A DNA stretch of 7,018 nucleotides from Ktedonobacterales bacterium. GTDB lineage: Bacteria > Chloroflexota > Ktedonobacteria > Ktedonobacterales > JACDGC01. Positions 1-5,860 of this stretch are shown here, piece after piece. Both the position numbers and the translations under genes were made by a program. Every line of letters begins with the position of its first letter. The stretch's first letter is position 1. The stretch covers positions 1 to 7,018 of the forward strand of contig JACDGC010000192.1 of the NCBI GenBank assembly GCA_013815535.1. The letters run 5' to 3'. Below the pieces are notes generated by a model that made no database searches, was not told the DNA's origin, and saw only the letters and a list, made by a program, of their open reading frames with translations.

Positions 1-1297
1 CCCGCTCGATGTTATCCGAGCGATTGCCAAAGACGCGGTCGGTGTAGGCAACCCCCAAGTTATGGCAGATCAACGCCCACTGATCGGGGGCATTGGCCCG
101 CGTGAAATACGTCAACGCGGCCTCGAAGCCGGTGATGGCTTGCTCGATGTTGCCCATCCGCGTGCCGTTGACCCGCTGCCCATAGGCATTGCCCAGGCTC
201 AATTGATCGGTTGCCCATTCGAAGGGGGTGCGTTCCTTGGAGCGCACGCTCAACGCCGCCTCGAAGGCCGCGATGGCGCGGTCCAGGTTGTCGGCGCGCG
301 TGCCCACGCCGCGCAGATAATAGGCGCTCCCCAGTGCCTCTTGCGTGGCCGCCCATTCCTGGGGTGAGACTTCACGGGTGCGCACTTCCAGCGCCGCTTG
401 CAGGGCTTCAATGCCGCCCTCGACATTCGATGAGGGGTCGCCCAATTCGCGCGCCAGGAAGGCCAATCCCAGGAAGTGTTGCCCCAATGCCCAATCTGAA
501 GGATATTCCAGCTTGGTGAAAATTTGGAGCGAACTGTCGAGCGCTTCGATGGCACGTTCCACATTTTGGGTGTGGTCGCCAGAGGTCAAACGCGGCAAGA
601 TCAAGCCGATTTCGCGCTGCAAGGCTGCCCACAGCAAATCATCCTGCTCGCGCGCGGCCAGATCGAGCGCGACCTCGCTGAGGGCGATGCGATCTTCCAG
701 CCGATTGGCCATCTCTGGCGCTTCCAGCCGTGCCAAAATGGCGTCCAGGTCGGCGGCAGGGGGCTCGTGTGGCCATGGCATTCGATCGAACGCGAAGTCG
801 ATGCCTTCACGCTGGGCCACCTCTAACGTTTGCAGGTAGCGCGAAAGGACCTGGGCCGCGCCAGGCCCGACCTTCTCGGCAACGCGGCTGACGTTGGCCC
901 GCAGCAGCATCAACGCGGTGTTTGAGAGCAATTCCGGGTGCCGCTCGACGACCCCTTGCGAAGCTGCCCAATCATCCGCATTGACATATTCTTCCAGCGC
1001 GGCAGCGACGCCATCTGGGTCAACGGGCATGCCCGGTAAGCGGGTGGGCGTCTGCGGGCGTGAGTTGATGGGGCGATAGACCCCCGGCGCGGAGAGGCGC
1101 TGGCGCTCGGCGTCGGTCGTGCGTGGCAGCGCCTCGGGCGGCATCCCACGCAGCGGTGCGGTGGGCGCGGTGGGGTCAAAGCGACCACCGATGCGCACCA
1201 CCTCGATATCGTTATGGGGCTGAGGTGGCGGCAACATCGGCGGTGCCCCTGGCGGAGGAGCTTCGGGCTTTTTGGCGCGGCGAAAACGACGAAACAT
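1..1297 (-). CDS. TPR-repeat protein with 46-residue WA-type repeats, N-terminal part (continues beyond left edge)
   Basis: 432 complete codons are visible, and the gene runs off the left edge without a stop. The ATG at 1297 follows an AAGGAGG Shine-Dalgarno (1309-1315) at 11 bases. The N-terminus is basic (MFRRFRRAKK) and then proline-rich (about residues 11-27), with no signal peptide. Residues about 95-172 are helical with an HPELLS motif and an REGIDFAF motif, as seen in the N-terminal modules of many long TPR proteins of Chloroflexota and Cyanobacteria. From about residue 220 there is a strict 46-residue repeat: Trp-Ala at 223, 269, 315, 361 and 407, and Asn of a G-x4-N motif at 245, 291, 337, 383 and 429. 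Such repeats form a helical scaffold for protein binding. In related proteins they often precede a CHAT protease or an NTPase domain, but that part would lie outside the window, so the final function is unknown. The first two repeats are more diverged than the last three. Confidence 0.88.
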   Translation of the reverse strand, partial: MFRRFRRAKKPEAPPPGAPPMLPPPQPHNDIEVVRIGGRFDPTAPTAPLRGMPPEALPRTTDAERQRLSAPGVYRPINSRPQTPTRLPGMPVDPDGVAAALEEYVNADDWAASQGVVERHPELLSNTALMLLRANVSRVAEKVGPGAAQVLSRYLQTLEVAQREGIDFAFDRMPWPHEPPAADLDAILARLEAPEMANRLEDRIALSEVALDLAAREQDDLLWAALQREIGLILPRLTSGDHTQNVERAIEALDSSLQIFTKLEYPSDWALGQHFLGLAFLARELGDPSSNVEGGIEALQAALEVRTREVSPQEWAATQEALGSAYYLRGVGTRADNLDRAIAAFEAALSVRSKERTPFEWATDQLSLGNAYGQRVNGTRMGNIEQAITGFEAALTYFTRANAPDQWALICHNLGVAYTDRVFGNRSDNIER

Positions 1298-1348
1298 AGG
1301 GACGGGGGCCTCCTTCAGCCAGGGCAAGTGTCTGCGTGATTGGCCCCT

Positions 1349-1377
1349 ATTGTAGCATGGCTTCTCATTTGTGACGA
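1349..1377 (-). promoter_or_regulatory. Probable promoter of the TPR gene
   Basis: On the minus strand, TCGTCA (1372-1377) lies 17 bases before TACAAT (1349-1354). The -10 is preceded by TGC, giving an extended -10 element. The predicted start of transcription near 1342 leaves a leader of about 45 bases before the ATG at 1297. The -35 matches the sigma-70 consensus at 4 of 6 bases. Confidence 0.55.
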
Positions 1378-1497
1378 GAGGCAATAGCTGCATCGGCCCA
1401 TGAATTCCTGGGGACCGAGAGGCCTTTTCCTCCACTCGCTGCGTACTAGGGTGCAAGAACCGTTTCTCCGCAGCATTCATCTCCGGAGGTATGGAGA

Positions 1498-1623
1498 ATG
1501 CAAAATGACCTGCGCGCTCCCGCCCAACTCGGTGATCAGCCGCTCATCATTCAGGTGCGACTTTTCGCGGAACGCGTGGTGAGCGAGGTCGCCGTGCTGG
1601 GCCAACATCATTTCACTGTCTGA
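1498..1623 (+). CDS. Possible small protein of 41 residues, function unknown
   Basis: The ORF begins ATG CAA AAT GAC and ends in TGA at 1621-1623. A perfect GGAGG (1485-1489) lies 8 bases before the ATG, as good as any ribosome binding site in the window. About two thirds of third codon positions are G or C, as in the neighbouring genes. The product has a polar N-terminus (MQNDLRAPAQLGDQ) and then a mixed hydrophobic and charged stretch (PLIIQVRLFAERVVSEVAVL) that could form a strand and helix. It has no signal peptide and no clear membrane span. I do not recognise it. It could be a genuine small gene, or the surviving N-terminus of a decayed larger gene. No continuation in another frame was evident after the stop. 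Confidence 0.4.
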   Translation: MQNDLRAPAQLGDQPLIIQVRLFAERVVSEVAVLGQHHFTV

Positions 1624-1683
1624 GCACCAACGGCGTCGCATCCCCGTCGTTGTTTATGCATTGGCAGGCAATTGTGTTGAGGT

Positions 1684-1713
1684 TTGTTACGCTTCGGCCA
1701 GTGGCAACATAAC
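1684..1713 (+). promoter_or_regulatory. Weak candidate promoter of the flavin reductase gene
   Basis: TTGTTA (1684-1689) and CATAAC (1708-1713) are separated by 18 bases, about 70 bases before the ATG at 1785. The match to the sigma-70 consensus is partial. It is listed because a promoter is expected here and nothing better was seen. Confidence 0.25.
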
Positions 1714-1724
1714 TCATGGGAAGC

Positions 1725-1746
1725 AAAAAAGCCCGCTCGCACGGGC
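1725..1746 (-). terminator. Intrinsic terminator-like hairpin reading leftward
   Basis: Read on the minus strand, GCCCGT and GCGGGC pair as a 6-bp stem (the inner pair is a T-G wobble) around a GCGA tetraloop of the GNRA type. The stem is followed directly by six T residues (1730 down to 1725). This is the standard form of a rho-independent terminator. On the plus strand no T-run follows, so it should not stop the flavin reductase transcript; there it would be a leader hairpin. No minus-strand gene ends nearby. The nearest upstream minus-strand gene is parB, ending at 2436 on the far side of the flavin reductase gene. Confidence 0.5.
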
Positions 1747-1784
1747 GTGGCACTGAAACGATCATCATGGTGAGGAGCAAACCT

Positions 1785-2423
1785 ATGCAGCGCGTCATTC
1801 AACCCAAGATCCTCTATTTCGGCACGCCCGTCGTGATCATCAGCACCCTGAATGCGGACGGCACGACCAACCTTGCACCGATGTCATCGGCTTGGTGGCT
1901 GGATCAATCATGCATGCTGGGGATGAGCAGCCGCTCGCAAACGATGCACAACGTATTGCGGGAACGCACGTGTGTGCTGAATCTGCCATCCGTCGCGCAA
2001 GTGGCGGCGGTCAATCGTCTCGCCTTGCTGACGGGGCGGAACCCCGTTCCCGACTACAAAGTCGCCATGGGGTATCGCTACGAAGCCGATAAATTCGGCG
2101 TAGCGGGCTTGACTCCCGTGCCATCCGAGAGCGGTGGGCCAGCACGGGTCGCGGAGTGCCCCATCCAACTCGAAGCCACCCTCGTTGACGCCCGCCCCTT
2201 TGGCGAGGTTGATGACGCTCTGTTGGCAGCGGAACTGCGCATCGTTTGCACGCACGTCGATGAAGCTTTGCTCGTGCCAGGCACCACCAGCCACATCGAC
2301 CCGGATGCGTGGAAGCCGCTGATTATGAGCTTCACGGAGTTCTATGGATTGGGCGAGCGGGTGCATGATTCTCGGCTGGCGCGGGTCTATCGCCCAGCCC
2401 CGGCCGCACCCGTTGGCGCATGA
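1785..2423 (+). CDS. Flavin reductase-like FMN-binding protein (flavoredoxin type)
   Basis: 212 residues. Members of this family bind FMN in a split-barrel fold and commonly act as NAD(P)H:flavin oxidoreductases or electron carriers in the cytoplasm. The sequence shows the family pattern: GTPVVIIST (about 13-21), then DGTTNLAPMSS (25-35) for flavin phosphate and ring contacts, LGMSSRSQT (45-53), a VLNLP strand (64-68), DKFGVAGLTP (102-111) and AECPIQLEA (123-131), with YGLGERV near the C-terminus. The length fits a single-domain member. The ATG at 1785 is chosen because GAGGAG (1772-1777) lies 7 bases upstream and the family match begins just after it. A longer in-frame ATG at 1716 would cross the hairpin at 1725-1746 and adds only polar residues. 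The substrate cannot be read from sequence. The gene stands alone and ends 12 bases from the convergent parB. Confidence 0.9.
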   Translation: MQRVIQPKILYFGTPVVIISTLNADGTTNLAPMSSAWWLDQSCMLGMSSRSQTMHNVLRERTCVLNLPSVAQVAAVNRLALLTGRNPVPDYKVAMGYRYEADKFGVAGLTPVPSESGGPARVAECPIQLEATLVDARPFGEVDDALLAAELRIVCTHVDEALLVPGTTSHIDPDAWKPLIMSFTEFYGLGERVHDSRLARVYRPAPAAPVGA

Positions 2424-2429
2424 TGCGCC
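2415..2429. other. Perfect hairpin whose loop is the flavin reductase stop codon
   Basis: GGCGCA and TGCGCC form a 6-bp stem with TGA, the stop codon, as the three-base loop. It lies in the 12-base gap region between the convergent flavin reductase and parB genes. Neither strand has a T-run after it, so it is at best a weak terminator or a transcript-end stabiliser. Confidence 0.35.
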
Positions 2430-2435
2430 CTCCTG

Positions 2436-3407
2436 CTAAAACTCTTCGTTGTGGCCGCGCAGCACGATCATCTCATAGAGCGTGTTCAACTCTTCTTCGT
2501 TGCTGAAGGTGATGGTGAGCGTGCCCGCCCCCTTTGCGTTGCGCTTGAGCGCGACCCGCAGCGACACCGCCCGCAGAAATTCTTCTTCAAGGGCACGCGT
2601 GTCGGGCGTCTCGTGCTTGCTGCCACGGCGGTCGCTCACCAACCGCAAGGCGGAATCCTTGTAGCTGCGGGCGGCATCTTCGGCTTGGCGCACGCTCATA
2701 TTTTGGCTGATGATCAGATTCATCAGGCTAATCTGGTCATCCGGGTTGGGGATGCCGATGAGGGCTTTGGCATGCCCTGCGGTGAATGCATCCATCCCTT
2801 TCAGCAGCGCATCTTGCACCTCTTGCGGCAAGCGCAACAGGTTCACCGAATTCGTGATGGTCGAACGATCTTTGCCGACGCGCCGCCCGATTTCTTCATG
2901 CGTCAGGCCATATTCTTCGAGCAACATCTGGAAGGCGCGGGCCATTTCGATGGGGTTGAGGTCTTCGCGCTGGATATTTTCGATCAGGGCCATTTCCAGC
3001 ATCTGCTGTGGGGTGGCGTTTTTCACCACCACTGGCACCGTGCGCAGCCCAGCGGATTTGGCCGCTTGCCAGCGTCGCTCGCCCGCGATCAGCAGGTAGC
3101 GCGGGCCGCTCTCGTTGCTCCCAGGGCGCAGCACGACGATCAAGGGTTGGATGATGCCATGCGAGCGCACCGACTCGGTCAACGATGCCAGCGCGGCATC
3201 CGCCTGGTCATTCCAGGTCTGGCGGGGTTGGCGGGGGTTCGCGTCGATGGCATCAACCGGCACGGTCAACGTGTGGCTGGGCGCGATGGCGTCGGCCAGC
3301 GACAGCGCGGGCGCGGCGGGGGCATCGCTGGCGGAGGCTGGCGCGGGGGCAGCGGTGCCAAAGAACGCGCCCAAGCCTTTGCCTAAACGTGGAGAATTAT
3401 CAGCCAC
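2436..3407 (-). CDS. parB: Chromosome-partitioning protein ParB (Spo0J family)
   Basis: 323 residues. ParB binds parS centromere sites, uses CTP to clamp and slide along DNA, and stimulates the ParA ATPase. Domains in order: the N-terminal ParA-contact motif LGKGLGAFF (8-16); an Ala/Pro-rich linker (about 17-45); the CTP-binding ParB domain with NPRQPR (57-62), GERRW (109-113) and ENIQREDLNP (143-152); a helix-turn-helix (about 168-192, LTHEEIGRRVGKDRSTITN); AGHAKAL (210-216); and a C-terminal dimerisation segment ending NEEF. The start is a GTG at 3405-3407, with GAGGTG (3415-3420) 7 bases upstream. It overlaps the parA stop by 8 bases, which suggests translational coupling. Length and motifs are those of chromosomal Spo0J proteins rather than plasmid types. 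Confidence 0.96.
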   Translation of the reverse strand: MADNSPRLGKGLGAFFGTAAPAPASASDAPAAPALSLADAIAPSHTLTVPVDAIDANPRQPRQTWNDQADAALASLTESVRSHGIIQPLIVVLRPGSNESGPRYLLIAGERRWQAAKSAGLRTVPVVVKNATPQQMLEMALIENIQREDLNPIEMARAFQMLLEEYGLTHEEIGRRVGKDRSTITNSVNLLRLPQEVQDALLKGMDAFTAGHAKALIGIPNPDDQISLMNLIISQNMSVRQAEDAARSYKDSALRLVSDRRGSKHETPDTRALEEEFLRAVSLRVALKRNAKGAGTLTITFSNEEELNTLYEMIVLRGHNEEF

Positions 3408-4161
3408 GACTGATCACCTCTTCTGCGAGTGCTCGGTACGCGAGCGCGCCCGGCGAGTTAGGGTCATATTCTAAAATGGTCTTGCCATGGCTAGGCGCTT
3501 CGGAAAGGCGCACATTGCGGCCAATGATCGTCTGGAAGGCTTCTTTGGGGAAGTGGGTGCGAATCTCGCGCACCACCTCGGTGCCCAGGCGCGTGCGGGG
3601 GTCGAACATCGTCAAGATGACGCCGCCGATCTCCAGCGTGGGGTTGAAGCGCGCCCGCACCAGTTTGACGGAGTTGAGCAACTGGCTCAGCCCTTCGAGT
3701 GGCAGATATTCGCATTGCATGGGAATGAGCACGCCATCCGAGGCCGTCAGCGCATTCAGCGTCAGCAAACCCAATGAGGGCGGGCAGTCGATCAGCACGT
3801 AATCATAATTGCGGCGAACTGCTTCGATGGCACGGCGCAGCCGATATTCGCGCTCGGGCATATCGACCAATTCCACCTCGGCACCGGCCAGATCAACGGA
3901 ACTGGGCACGATGGTCAGGTTTGGGCGCGTCCCCGTCACGGCGACATCGCCCAGTGTGACGCCCGTTTTCACCAGCACGTCATAGATGGACAATTGCACG
4001 GGCTGTTGGATGCCCAAGCCGGTGGAAGAGTTCGCCTGGGGATCCAGATCGATCAACAGCACGCGACGGCCAGCGGCGGCGAGATAGGCCGAGAGGTTGA
4101 TCGAGGTGGTCGTTTTGCCGACGCCGCCTTTTTGATTGGTGATGGCATAGACCTTCGACAT
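3400..4161 (-). CDS. parA: Chromosome-partitioning ATPase ParA (Soj family)
   Basis: 253 residues. ParA forms ATP-dependent dimers that bind the nucleoid non-specifically and, with ParB-parS complexes, drive segregation of chromosome origins. Visible motifs are the deviant Walker A KGGVGKTTT (11-19, signature Lys11), Walker A-prime LLIDLDPQAN (35-44), Walker B YVLIDCPPSLG (121-131), and the conserved MQCEYLPLEGL (148-158) and RTRLG (189-193), the latter near the DNA-binding region of the family. The start at ATG 4161 is chosen because AAAGGA (4171-4176) lies 9 bases upstream and Soj proteins begin a few residues before the Walker A. An in-frame ATG at 4218 would add 19 atypical residues. There is no N-terminal helix-turn-helix, so this is the short chromosomal type and probably not a DNA-specific autorepressor. 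It is the first gene of the parA-parB operon. Confidence 0.96.
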   Translation of the reverse strand: MSKVYAITNQKGGVGKTTTSINLSAYLAAAGRRVLLIDLDPQANSSTGLGIQQPVQLSIYDVLVKTGVTLGDVAVTGTRPNLTIVPSSVDLAGAEVELVDMPEREYRLRRAIEAVRRNYDYVLIDCPPSLGLLTLNALTASDGVLIPMQCEYLPLEGLSQLLNSVKLVRARFNPTLEIGGVILTMFDPRTRLGTEVVREIRTHFPKEAFQTIIGRNVRLSEAPSHGKTILEYDPNSPGALAYRALAEEVISRG

Positions 4162-4180
4162 GATTCCGTATCCTTTGCGG

Positions 4181-4213
4181 GTCCGCAGTGGGCTGGACGG
4201 CACTGTCGTGTCC
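4181..4213 (-). promoter_or_regulatory. Small dyad and hairpin elements in the parA leader
   Basis: The parA leader has GTCC (4181-4184) facing GGAC (4195-4198), with inner CT/AG pairing, just upstream of the Shine-Dalgarno. It also has an imperfect dyad between GGAC (4195-4198) and GTCC (4210-4213), so the middle arm could pair either way. This might be an operator or a leader RNA switch, but the arms are short and could be chance. Confidence 0.2.
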
Positions 4214-4247
4214 ATCACCTCATGCCTTGCCCGCGCTTCTTCGACTC

Positions 4248-4276
4248 ATTGTATCAGAAGCACATCAGGGGCGAAA
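4248..4276 (-). promoter_or_regulatory. Probable promoter of the parA-parB operon
   Basis: On the minus strand TACAAT (4248-4253) is preceded by TGA, giving an extended -10. A weak -35, TTTCGC (4271-4276), lies 17 bases upstream. The predicted transcription start near 4241 gives a leader of about 80 bases. The extended -10 compensates for the poor -35. Confidence 0.5.
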
Positions 4277-4367
4277 TGGGGTAAATGGGCCGTCGCAATA
4301 GGACTTTCTTCCTGTGCAAAGGGGGGTAATGAATACGGGGGTGCTTGCAAACCGCGCAAAAAAGGTG

Positions 4368-4853
4368 CTAGGCGGCGGTGTGCCACGCGCGCCGCTGATA
4401 TTCGCCATTCAACCACTCGGTGTAGAGCCAGTCGAAATCATCGTGATTGATGACGCTCTTTTCCTTGAGCAGATCGCGGTAGGACCGCGAAGCATACCAG
4501 ACATCGCTGAGCGTCGGCCCCATCAACGAGAGCACTTGATCTTCATCCAACACGTGGTCACGCACCAGCGTGCCGACATTCGCAAAATAGCGGTTGACGG
4601 TTTGGACGGCATCGAATTGGCCATTTATCAGCAGCGGGGGGGCGCTCGGCCCGTGCCCGTTTGTGCTCGAGGTTTGGGCAAGGGATTGCACCGTGTGCAG
4701 TGCCTGCACCATTTTGGGTTCATTCAGTTGTTGCTGCATTTGCAACCAGATCGCCGTCGCGTGCATGTGCATCGTCGCGCGCAACACCGCAATCAAAGCC
4801 AGGATGCTGAGAAAAATGCCGAGGGCTAACAAGAACATGAGAACATGATACAT
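4368..4853 (-). CDS. Single-pass membrane protein resembling DUF4760
   Basis: 161 residues from ATG 4853. An N-terminal membrane helix (about 4-24, LMFLLALGIFLSILALIAVL) is followed by a soluble helical domain. The pattern NEPKMVQAL (about 45-53), then VNRYFANVGTLVRDHVLDEDQVLSLMGP and a following W, resembles DUF4760 proteins, whose function is unknown. The assignment is from memory of the pattern. The frame stays open upstream to a TTG at 4955, but those codons coincide with a near-consensus promoter (4926-4955), so the shorter start is preferred. GGTGG (4861-4865) lies 7 bases before the ATG. The gene ends about 200 bases before the parA start, with parA's own promoter between, so it is probably not part of that operon. 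No clear terminator follows it. Confidence 0.72.
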   Translation of the reverse strand: MYHVLMFLLALGIFLSILALIAVLRATMHMHATAIWLQMQQQLNEPKMVQALHTVQSLAQTSSTNGHGPSAPPLLINGQFDAVQTVNRYFANVGTLVRDHVLDEDQVLSLMGPTLSDVWYASRSYRDLLKEKSVINHDDFDWLYTEWLNGEYQRRAWHTAA

Positions 4854-4925
4854 GAATCCACCACCACTGGTCAGTTGTTTCGCGAACCGTGCTTGCCATT
4901 GCCAAGTCGCATCGTCACATGGCCC

Positions 4926-4955
4926 AGTATATGCGAAAAGGGTCGGTTCTGTCAA
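4926..4955 (-). promoter_or_regulatory. Near-consensus promoter of the DUF4760-like gene
   Basis: On the minus strand, a perfect TTGACA (4950-4955) is followed after 18 bases by TATACT (4926-4931), which matches the -10 consensus at 5 of 6. Transcription would start near 4919, giving a leader of about 66 bases before the ATG at 4853. This is the best sigma-70-type promoter in the window, and it decides the start codon of the gene. Confidence 0.7.
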
Positions 4956-5048
4956 TCATTCAGGACTGCTGAGGCCTGTCTGGGGGCGCTTTGATGACGC
5001 AAGTCCCTACTAATTAAAAGGCAACCGACGCCTGGGCCGAAAAAGTGC

Positions 5049-5077
5049 TTGTCTTTTAGCTCCCTTTGGGGCATACT
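5049..5077 (+). promoter_or_regulatory. Candidate upstream promoter of the membrane-protein pair
   Basis: TTGTCT (5049-5054) and CATACT (5072-5077) are 17 bases apart. Each matches its consensus at 4 of 6. It would give a leader of about 200 bases before 5282. Confidence 0.3.
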
Positions 5078-5120
5078 ACGGGTAAGACCATACAGGGCGC
5101 GATTTTGTCGCGAAATACCA

Positions 5121-5149
5121 CAGACAAAACCGCCGCGATCTGCTATGCT
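5121..5149 (+). promoter_or_regulatory. Candidate main promoter of the membrane-protein pair
   Basis: CAGACA (5121-5126) and TATGCT (5144-5149) are 17 bases apart. The -10 is preceded by TGC, giving an extended -10 like those of the parA and TPR promoters. The leader to the ATG at 5282 would be about 125 bases, long enough to hold a short upstream ORF. Confidence 0.5.
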
Positions 5150-5281
5150 ATGAAGGACGCGCAAGGGTGGGCGGATGGCTGAACAAACATACTGGTCATC
5201 ATCTTCCCTATCTGACACGGATTCACGTGCCCACCGCACCTCGTCTGCGCACCGAATCAGGAACCAACATAGGGGGCAATT

Positions 5282-5806
5282 ATGCTACAAGTAGAAACCA
5301 TCTTCAAACACCTGTTGACGACGGTTGGCAAAATGTTTCGGCGCGTCGCTACGTCATTCTTAGTGACGTTTGCGGGGTTGGTGGTCGTGGTCGAGGGCGT
5401 CGCCGTAGCCTTGGCAAAAGGCCAGTTTCCGCCTGCCGCGCTGACGCATGTGGTGGCCGTGGTGATTGGTTTCGGTTTCGGCTTGGCCGTCGCGCTGGCA
5501 GTGGCCATTGAGGAAGGGTTGCGTGGCTTCATCGTGCTGATTGAAGAGGTCGCCAAGACGACCGAGCGGGCTGCTGTGTCGCTGGGCCGCGAGATCGGCA
5601 AGGATGGCGGGCAACTCCTTCGCGCAGCGGAGCATGAGGCGGGTGTGCTGGCGCAGGGCGCTGGCCGCGTGGTGCAATCCGTCGAACGCGGTGCCTCTAC
5701 GGCGGTGCGTGACGTCGCCCATTTGCCGGGGCAGATCATTTCGGGTGCCGAAAATGCTGGCCACAGCATCGAAGAACGCTTCACGGGTGGTGGCGGTCAG
5801 CAATAA
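5282..5806 (+). CDS. Small two-helix membrane protein with long amphipathic tail, paralogue 1
   Basis: 174 residues, family not recognised. Residues about 24-46 and 54-77 are hydrophobic and should form a membrane hairpin. Glu38 sits inside the first helix (VVVVEGVAV) and His56 at the start of the second (ALTHVVAVV). Residues about 78-168 form an alternating charged and Ala/Gly-rich region that looks amphipathic and helical (IEEVAKTTERAAVSLGREI and onward), ending in Gly and Gln. There is no cleavable signal peptide. The ATG at 5282 follows a G-rich AGGGGG (5271-5276), a weak to moderate ribosome binding site. It is followed after 54 bases by a clear paralogue with the same helix pair and motifs, so the two probably share a transcript and perhaps a complex. 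The tail could bind a membrane surface or a partner; this is inference. Confidence 0.82.
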   Translation: MLQVETIFKHLLTTVGKMFRRVATSFLVTFAGLVVVVEGVAVALAKGQFPPAALTHVVAVVIGFGFGLAVALAVAIEEGLRGFIVLIEEVAKTTERAAVSLGREIGKDGGQLLRAAEHEAGVLAQGAGRVVQSVERGASTAVRDVAHLPGQIISGAENAGHSIEERFTGGGGQQ

Positions 5807-5860
5807 GCTCTTTGTCATTGCTCTCATCACAGTGATCTGGCGAAAGGACGATCTTGGCGC

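Larger units (their letters stand above)
1378..1784. other. Intergenic region between TPR and flavin reductase genes
   Basis: This stretch separates two divergently read genes. It contains a possible 41-codon ORF (1498-1623), possible RNA structure around that ORF's ribosome binding site, a weak plus-strand promoter candidate, and a leftward terminator-like hairpin (1725-1746). A 60-codon plus-strand frame from 1400 and minus-strand frames over 1608-1802 look like chance: they lack a good ribosome binding site and any protein-like pattern. Confidence 0.6.
4956..5281. other. Divergent intergenic region of 326 bases
   Basis: The region separates the leftward DUF4760-like gene from the rightward membrane-protein pair. 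It holds two candidate plus-strand promoters (5049-5077 and 5121-5149), a short leader ORF (5175-5294), and small hairpins such as AGGC/GCCT (about 5020-5034). A minus-strand frame over 4952-5239 has no ribosome binding site and an implausible composition, and is not annotated. No riboswitch or parS could be assigned. Confidence 0.5.

Noticed and set aside
1400..1582. 60-codon plus-strand frame in the intergenic gap
   Set aside because: No Shine-Dalgarno before its ATG, unusual composition, and it overlaps the better-supported small ORF in another frame.
2451..3386. Long plus-strand open frame of 311 codons opposite parB
   Set aside because: It is a shadow of parB in a G+C-rich gene: low-complexity His/Gly/Arg-rich product and no ribosome binding site.
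4356..4367. A/T-run after the DUF4760-like gene as a terminator
   Set aside because: The T-run on the minus strand comes right after the stop codon but before, not after, any stem. Only a 4-bp stem follows, so it does not fit an intrinsic terminator.
5020..5045. GCCTGGGC segment recalling the 3' part of ZTP or similar riboswitches
   Set aside because: The required 5' domain is not present upstream, spacing is wrong, and the downstream genes are not purine or folate related.
5221..5236. CACGTG core resembling a parS site upstream of the membrane pair
   Set aside because: Only the left half resembles the consensus; about 9 of 16 bases match and the palindrome is broken on the right side.
4952..5239. 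Minus-strand frame of 95 codons in the divergent region
   Set aside because: It overlaps promoters on both strands, has no ribosome binding site, and its product has no plausible domain pattern.
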